Origin: a virus
Virus record (IMG/VR): IMGVR_UViG_3300038960_000076
Span: 1 to 31,608 of that record
Direction: 5' to 3' (one strand)
Length of the DNA: 31,608 nt
Positions within the stretch are counted from its first letter, which is position 1; the number at the start of each line of letters is the position of its first letter. The notes beneath the pieces were generated by a model. That model was not told where the DNA came from. It saw only the letters and a list, made by a program, of their open reading frames with translations, and did not search any database. A program made the position numbers and the translations under genes. This document shows, piece by piece, positions 27,655 through 31,608 of the stretch.

Positions 27655-29060
27655 TATTGAAATACTCCTGTTAATCCTTGAACTGTTCTATTCAGTTCTA
27701 TTTTGTCTATAATTCTGTACGCTTGTTTTTCACTAAAACCTAATTTTACTAACTCATTAGCATAATTTGTGATAGATTTTTGTGACTCTTCTGTGTAATT
27801 GTTTATTTTGTCTTTGTCGAAAATTAAAGATGGTTTGTAATCAGCTTTGTTAGAATTTGCTAAAAAGGCGTTTCTATCAGCAGCGATGATTTCCATTTCT
27901 ACTACTGATTTAATTGCACCTATAGCTTGTGAGAATGAAGTGAAAGTTCCTAATATGCCGATTGCTCTTTCAGCTATTTCTCTTTCTCTATCAGTATATC
28001 TACCAGACTCATCACCTGTAATAACTCTAAGGTTACGTGAAACAAACAACTCTGCTTGCGCTCTAAACTTAGCTTGATCTTCTGCGCTTTGATTTCCAAA
28101 AAATGCGTTAATTTTTTGTTCGTACTCTGGTAAATCAAATGCACCAAAGAAACCACCAATCTGTTTAGCTAAACTTCCTGAAACTCCAATTGCAGCAGGA
28201 CCAAATCCTCTTAAATCTTGAAGTAAAGAGATGGATGCTCCTATATTGTTTTGACTAGCAACTACCTGTTCAGCAGCAGCTTCAACTATATCTTTTGGTA
28301 TTTTACCTGTATATATGTTGGTTTTACCATTGTCGCTAAAGTTTTTTATGTTTTCAGGTTTAAATATTTCAGTTATAGGCAATGAGGTATCGACATTTGG
28401 ATAAAATTCAATCTCATTTATTTTTTCTGGATCAAAACTAAAACCACCTTGTAGTTTATTTAATGCAGCTACATCTTCATTTGACAGTATATAAGTTTTA
28501 GAATCACCTTCTTGTATGTCTTTAAGTAATCGTAAACCATCATCACCATACGCCTGTAAAAAAATATCAGGATACATATTAGCAACAGCCTCTAAGTTTC
28601 CACCTTCTTCTACAAGTTTGTTGTTAAATTGCTGTTGAGCTAATTCTGCTATATCTTGTTCACCTGGTATAGCTATACGTGGTATTCCATTTTCTATTGC
28701 ATACAAATCATCACCTACTTGTCTAAACTCTGTTTTTTGAGGTATCTCATATACAGGTGTAAGACTTTGGTCGTCTTTATTTACTTTAAAAACAGTGTCT
28801 CCAAATTGCTGAAAAGATATATCCGATTTTTCTGGCTGAAATGATTTTCTTATTTCTTCAGCTTGCAAAGCACCACCCATAATTGCCTGACCTATTGGCA
28901 CTCCTTGAGCAATTTGTATTCCTATACTTGTTCTTGGATCAGATAAAAAATCCTGAAAATTTTCTGCAGGAGCTAAAAAACCACCAGGCTTTCTGGCCTC
29001 TCTATAACTTTCTACAGGGTTAGTTAAAAATCCTCGAATCCCTTGAAATTTTGTTGACAT
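27654..29060 (-). CDS. Internal virion/ejection protein
   Basis: A 468-residue protein starting MSTKFQGIRGFLTNPVESYR, followed by a Gly/Ile-rich segment (SIGIQIAQGVPIGQAIMGGA). The middle has mixed strands, the last 200 residues are helical (FGAFDLPEYEQKINAFFGNQ; then helical runs to the end). It is placed between the 276-residue and 761-residue ejection-type proteins, all in the same orientation and with minimal gaps. That triplet arrangement is the usual one for internal virion proteins of podovirus-type phages. No catalytic motif is seen. Confidence 0.65.
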   Translation of the reverse strand: MSTKFQGIRGFLTNPVESYREARKPGGFLAPAENFQDFLSDPRTSIGIQIAQGVPIGQAIMGGALQAEEIRKSFQPEKSDISFQQFGDTVFKVNKDDQSLTPVYEIPQKTEFRQVGDDLYAIENGIPRIAIPGEQDIAELAQQQFNNKLVEEGGNLEAVANMYPDIFLQAYGDDGLRLLKDIQEGDSKTYILSNEDVAALNKLQGGFSFDPEKINEIEFYPNVDTSLPITEIFKPENIKNFSDNGKTNIYTGKIPKDIVEAAAEQVVASQNNIGASISLLQDLRGFGPAAIGVSGSLAKQIGGFFGAFDLPEYEQKINAFFGNQSAEDQAKFRAQAELFVSRNLRVITGDESGRYTDREREIAERAIGILGTFTSFSQAIGAIKSVVEMEIIAADRNAFLANSNKADYKPSLIFDKDKINNYTEESQKSITNYANELVKLGFSEKQAYRIIDKIELNRTVQGLTGVFQ

Positions 29061-29069
29061 ATAACTCCT

Positions 29070-29900
29070 TTAAATAAAACCTAAGCCGCCTAGGGCTGCG
29101 CCTATAGCTGTTCCATATCCGCCTAAAAATGATGCAGGTAAGGCAGAACCAGCTATCGCTCCACCAAATGCACCACCTAAACCTCCTGGGCTACTGTCTG
29201 GTGCGCTTGTTACAGAAACTGGTAAACCACTTGCTATTGGTGTAATCAAACCTGCATAATTTTGTAGTGCTGTAATTGGTGCTTGTTGACCAAACTGAAA
29301 TCTTGCTATTTGATCTTGTAGTTCTCTACGTGCTTGTTCTTCAAACGCAGCACCAACACCACCTAAAGCTGTTATGCCTCCCATCCTTCTTTGATCTATT
29401 CTTTCTTGTAATGGAGATAACTGTTGAGCGGCTTGTAATTGTCTATCTCTTTCTTGTTGTTGTAAACTCGTAGCGATTGGTGCGTAGGCTTGTGTCACTC
29501 CACGTGCAACTGCTTGTTGTGCTGCTGGACTTGTGCCAGTTCTACCCATACCACCGAATTGTGTCTGAATATTACTCACAACATCAGATGTTATGCCTTG
29601 TCTTACCTGATCTAAAAACTGATTTGATGCAGTGCCACTAGCAAGATTACCTAAAGTTGTTGCAGCTTGACCTTGCAATGTTGAAGGTTGCATTTGTTCT
29701 AATGCTGCGGCCTGTTGTAACCTAAGAGCCTCTTGCGTTTGTTCTGCAAACGGTACTACTGTACTGCTTGGAAAAAACTGTCTTCCTACACCACTTCTGT
29801 AAATATTCTGTGCTTCGCCTAATATATCCCTTAAAAAGGGTTCCGCAGGTGCGTAAGGCTGAGTTGTTTGAACAGTGGTATCATTTCCGCCACTTGACAT
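29070..29900 (-). CDS. Internal virion protein, Gln/Ala/Gly-rich
   Basis: A 276-residue protein starting MSSGGNDTTVQTTQPYAPAE. A helical, Gln/Arg-rich middle (LQQQERDRQLQAAQQLSPLQ) is followed by a C-terminus rich in Gly/Ala (GGLGGAFGGAIAGSALPASF) that could insert in membranes. I recall this order (Gln/Pro N-terminus with a YxxSTVVPFAEQT motif, Gly/Ala C-terminus) from internal virion proteins of marine podoviruses. It likely assembles in the head core and is ejected with DNA. No enzyme motif is visible. Confidence 0.7.
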   Translation of the reverse strand: MSSGGNDTTVQTTQPYAPAEPFLRDILGEAQNIYRSGVGRQFFPSSTVVPFAEQTQEALRLQQAAALEQMQPSTLQGQAATTLGNLASGTASNQFLDQVRQGITSDVVSNIQTQFGGMGRTGTSPAAQQAVARGVTQAYAPIATSLQQQERDRQLQAAQQLSPLQERIDQRRMGGITALGGVGAAFEEQARRELQDQIARFQFGQQAPITALQNYAGLITPIASGLPVSVTSAPDSSPGGLGGAFGGAIAGSALPASFLGGYGTAIGAALGGLGFI

Positions 29901-29902
29901 AC

Positions 29903-30328
29903 TTATTCCTCCAATTTCTTTTCTAGTAAGTAATGGGTAATTTTATACCCTTTTTGTTTTAATAATTTAGACCATCCTGGTCTGGCATAAGTTTCAAAGT
30001 GCGTACACTTATTATCTTTAGCCCATTTCTCAACTTCGTGCAATCTATCCTGCCAAAGTTTTCTTTGTTTTCCAGTGCAAATAAATATGTTTGCAACTTT
30101 TGAGTTAGGCCTTACGATTATTTTAGTAACCACAACACCTTTTAGTTTTGGTTTTGTCTCCTCATCCCAAACTAACCACAACTGATTATCACCGTTTTTA
30201 CAGGCATCTAATACATCTTGTGTGTTATAATGATGACCAGAGTAAGCTAATGCTTTTGTAATTGCATCATCTACTAAAGTCCAAACTGATTCTATGTTTT
30301 CTTGAGGTATTTGAACAACACCAATCAT
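29903..30328 (-). CDS. GNAT-fold protein, resembling T7 gp13/DUF2833
   Basis: A 141-residue protein beginning MIGVVQIPQENIESVWTLVD. The strand DNQLWLVWDEETKPKLKGVV and the C-terminal HFETYARPGWSKLLKQKGYK are the late motifs of acetyltransferase-like folds (G-x-x-x...ExxxRxGWxxxLxxxGF). Phages of the T7 type carry a virion protein of nearly this size and fold (gp13) that is needed for virion assembly; whether it acetylates anything is unclear. The start is ATG 30328, overlapping the upstream stop (ATGA); the longer 30349 start is unneeded. It opens the internal-virion block. Confidence 0.7.
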   Translation of the reverse strand: MIGVVQIPQENIESVWTLVDDAITKALAYSGHHYNTQDVLDACKNGDNQLWLVWDEETKPKLKGVVVTKIIVRPNSKVANIFICTGKQRKLWQDRLHEVEKWAKDNKCTHFETYARPGWSKLLKQKGYKITHYLLEKKLEE

Positions 30329-30651
30329 GTAACCTCTAAATAACTGCATACTACGTGAAGATCGTCAGCATTTTGTGCTTGTACTTTCAGCTCTTCATCT
30401 GTGTTCATTACTATCGGATGTGTCAGTAATTCTTCAGTTGTTTTTGCAGTTATGTTTTTTTCTTTAAACAAACTAAATACTGTGTTGCTTGTATTTAACA
30501 GTGTAACTGTTATATGACAAGCGTTACTCGTATCATCGTTTGATACTAAAATACTTTTTACAATACTCGTTGTAGCAGCAGGTACAGTGTATAAAACTGT
30601 ATCACTGGTAGATGATAAATCTACTTTGCTGTTTTTATATGTGTGTGCCAT
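30325..30651 (-). CDS. 108-residue beta-rich virion protein
   Basis: Begins MAHTYKNSKVDLSSTSDTVL, then YTVPAATTSIVKSILVSNDD, and ends NADDLHVVCSYLEVT. I recall this opening (TVLYTVPAATTxIVKSILVSN) from small proteins of marine phages next to structural genes. The alternating pattern suggests a beta-sandwich. A neck, head-completion or capsid-decorating role is plausible. Its stop overlaps the next ATG and its start shares a base with the Cys-rich gene upstream. Confidence 0.65.
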   Translation of the reverse strand: MAHTYKNSKVDLSSTSDTVLYTVPAATTSIVKSILVSNDDTSNACHITVTLLNTSNTVFSLFKEKNITAKTTEELLTHPIVMNTDEELKVQAQNADDLHVVCSYLEVT

Positions 30652-30818
30652 TAATCTCTATGTTTCGTTAAATTTATCATTGCTCCTGCGTTATCTTCTA
30701 ATCTTTTCCAAAACTCATCTAGTGCGTTTGGATGTTCGCAGTTAGCACATTTACAAACTTTGCAAACACCATTGTCACCGCAGTGACAATTATGATCACA
30801 GTTTATGCAAGAAACCAT
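30651..30818 (-). CDS. 55-residue Cys-rich metal-binding protein
   Basis: ATG 30818 opens MVSCINCDHNCHCGDNGVCK; the frame ends at TAA 30651-30653. Cys 4, 7, 11, 13, 19, 22, 24 and 27 and His 9, 12 and 29 occupy the first 30 residues (CKVCKCANCEH), as in metallothioneins or double zinc/rubredoxin-like knots. The rest is a helix (PNALDEFWKRLEDNAG). It is coupled to the following gene (TAATG) and overlaps the preceding 48-residue gene by 16 bases. Binding of Zn or Cu is likely; the role in the virion operon is unknown. Confidence 0.6.
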   Translation of the reverse strand: MVSCINCDHNCHCGDNGVCKVCKCANCEHPNALDEFWKRLEDNAGAMINLTKHRD

Positions 30819-30949
30819 GCAACAACTTCTTGGTTTTCTGTGTTGTGATACGTAATAAGTTGATTTGCCAAATCTTCAACGATACGCTGAAAGTCTTCAG
30901 TGCTATCAATGTACTGATAAATATATTCTAGGTTTTGTTTACTAGCCAT
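30803..30949 (-). CDS. 48-residue acidic helical protein
   Basis: ATG 30949 opens MASKQNLEYIYQYIDSTEDF; the frame ends at TAA 30803-30805. It is a single helix pair, acidic (QRIVEDLANQLITYHNTENQ) and ends in VVAWFLA. It is coupled to the upstream structural gene (TAATG) and overlaps the Cys-rich gene. No family is recognised. Confidence 0.5.
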   Translation of the reverse strand: MASKQNLEYIYQYIDSTEDFQRIVEDLANQLITYHNTENQEVVAWFLA

Positions 30950-31608
30950 TATCTGCCAGGTCCTTCTCTACCTGGGGGTCCACTTGTTGTGCCGCCAGGT
31001 CCTGTAGGTCCACCTCTGTTTCCACCAGCTCCACCTCTTCTACCTCCAGTGCCTCCTAAAGTACTTGCGTCTCCGACTGTAGTATCACCAGCAAAACCAC
31101 TTACTGCATCACTTGCTCTTTGGTTATCCTCTATACTTTTTGCATTTTCAAATTGACGTTGTTTATATTCCTGAACTTTTCTTCTATCATCTAATGTTTT
31201 TACAGTTCCTAAAACTCCAAAGACAGGATTAATAAGTCCTAACAAAGCATTTCTTGCAGTAGCACTTTCTAAATCTGATGTTATTTGACCAATACTACGA
31301 TTGTCTGTCATTGGGCTTCTGTCTCTATTTTCTCCACCGCCACGCATTTGACTTGTTGTTGTGGTAGTAGTCATAGCTGGTAATGTCATTGGTGCTTGAT
31401 AAAATTGGTTAAAAGCACCTGGATTATATGTTCCTAAATTACCAAAGTTAAATCCTGCACCTGGTGCAAGGCTAAAATTACCTGGTGTGTAAGTAGAACC
31501 GCTTAAATTAGGCATTAAAAATTGATTGCCCCTAACTATATTTCTAGCTACTCGCTCACCAAAAGGTGTAGTAACAAAATCAGATGCAAGTCGAGGTGTA
31601 AAATTGCC
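30949..31608 (-). CDS. Structural protein with Gly-Pro-rich (collagen-like) C-terminus, N-terminus cut
   Basis: The frame is open from the right edge to TAA 30949-30951, giving 219 codons; a Met at 31515 is internal, since the frame continues upstream (GNFTPRLASDFVTTPFGERV). The visible part has a Gly/Phe/Asn-rich section (SLAPGAGFNFGNLGTYNPGA), a Thr/Ser-rich run (TTTTTTSQMRGGGENRDR), a helical section and a Gly/Arg/Pro-rich tail (GGRRGGAGGNRGG, then GPTGPGGTTSGPPG). The tail has short collagen-like G-x-y runs. It is the most upstream gene visible of the right-hand structural operon. Confidence 0.65.
   Translation of the reverse strand, partial: GNFTPRLASDFVTTPFGERVARNIVRGNQFLMPNLSGSTYTPGNFSLAPGAGFNFGNLGTYNPGAFNQFYQAPMTLPAMTTTTTTSQMRGGGENRDRSPMTDNRSIGQITSDLESATARNALLGLINPVFGVLGTVKTLDDRRKVQEYKQRQFENAKSIEDNQRASDAVSGFAGDTTVGDASTLGGTGGRRGGAGGNRGGPTGPGGTTSGPPGREGPGR

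Noticed and set aside
30935-31156. Plus-strand frame rich in Pro and Leu (PGPSLPGGPLVVPPGPVG)
   Set aside because: It is the complement of the Gly-Pro-rich tail of the leftward structural gene; repeats of Gly/Pro codons read as Pro/Gly on both strands.
1-31608. The window as a complete circular genome
   Set aside because: I joined base 1 to base 31608 on the minus strand: the left-edge frame then stops after nine codons and the right-edge gene has no start. Both edge genes are truncated, so sequence is missing.

Overview
This window is part of the genome of a tailed double-stranded DNA phage, most likely a short-tailed (podovirus-type) marine phage of an AT-rich host such as SAR11 or another small-genome alphaproteobacterium. 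The evidence is: AT-rich sequence throughout; gene packing with TAATG, ATGA and short overlaps almost everywhere; a large terminase (6202-7461) next to a P22-like portal of 728 residues (4016-6202), a scaffold and an SU10/DUF5309-type major capsid protein (1761-2708); large internal-virion (ejection) candidates and a GNAT-like protein resembling T7 gp13 (25369-30328); and many small families that I recall mainly from marine phage genomes. No tail tape measure, tail sheath, integrase, tRNA or rRNA is visible. The overall layout is compatible with the HTVC010P-like pelagiphage type, but that is an inference from gene content, not a sequence comparison.

Layout. The leftward block 1-10613 runs (in transcription order, right to left) from a 2OG-Fe(II) oxygenase and its partner through a string of very small basic proteins, terminase small subunit, a lytic transglycosylase, terminase large subunit, portal, scaffold, capsid, a UUCG hairpin terminator, two paralogous beta-rich proteins and more tiny basic proteins, to a virion-type gene cut by the left edge. 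A 389-bp control region (10614-11002) separates it from a rightward, probably early, operon (11003-13642). That operon holds a GP88-family protein, three membrane micropeptides of 22-31 residues and several unknown small proteins. A leftward cluster (13639-15410) holds a small HExxH metallopeptidase-like protein, a zinc-knuckle protein, a DUF968-like HNH protein and an HTH-like regulator. A divergent promoter region then leads into a second rightward operon (15504-17870) headed by a RecB/Cas4-type nuclease.

From 31608 back to 17871 everything is leftward: virion proteins and the ejection-protein block, a set of tail fibres (one with a Peptidase_G2 self-cleaving chaperone domain), then an XhlA-like protein, a metallophosphoesterase, DUF3310, a possible TSCPD protein, a holin candidate, three small membrane proteins and a second zinc-knuckle protein. 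Structural and lysis genes are thus all on the minus strand, and the two short plus-strand operons are likely early/middle takeover and recombination genes.

No DNA polymerase, helicase, primase or RNA polymerase is seen. Either these lie outside the window or the phage relies on the host replisome. Both window edges cut genes, and joining the two ends does not restore a reading frame, so some genome is missing. Starts were revised where overlap or ribosome-binding signals demanded it (7931, 9943, 11266, 12409, 14007, 19908, 23380, 30328). Ten genes under 60 residues were added by direct translation, plus one doubtful nested frame. All functional calls rest on motif reading and memory of families; no search was run.
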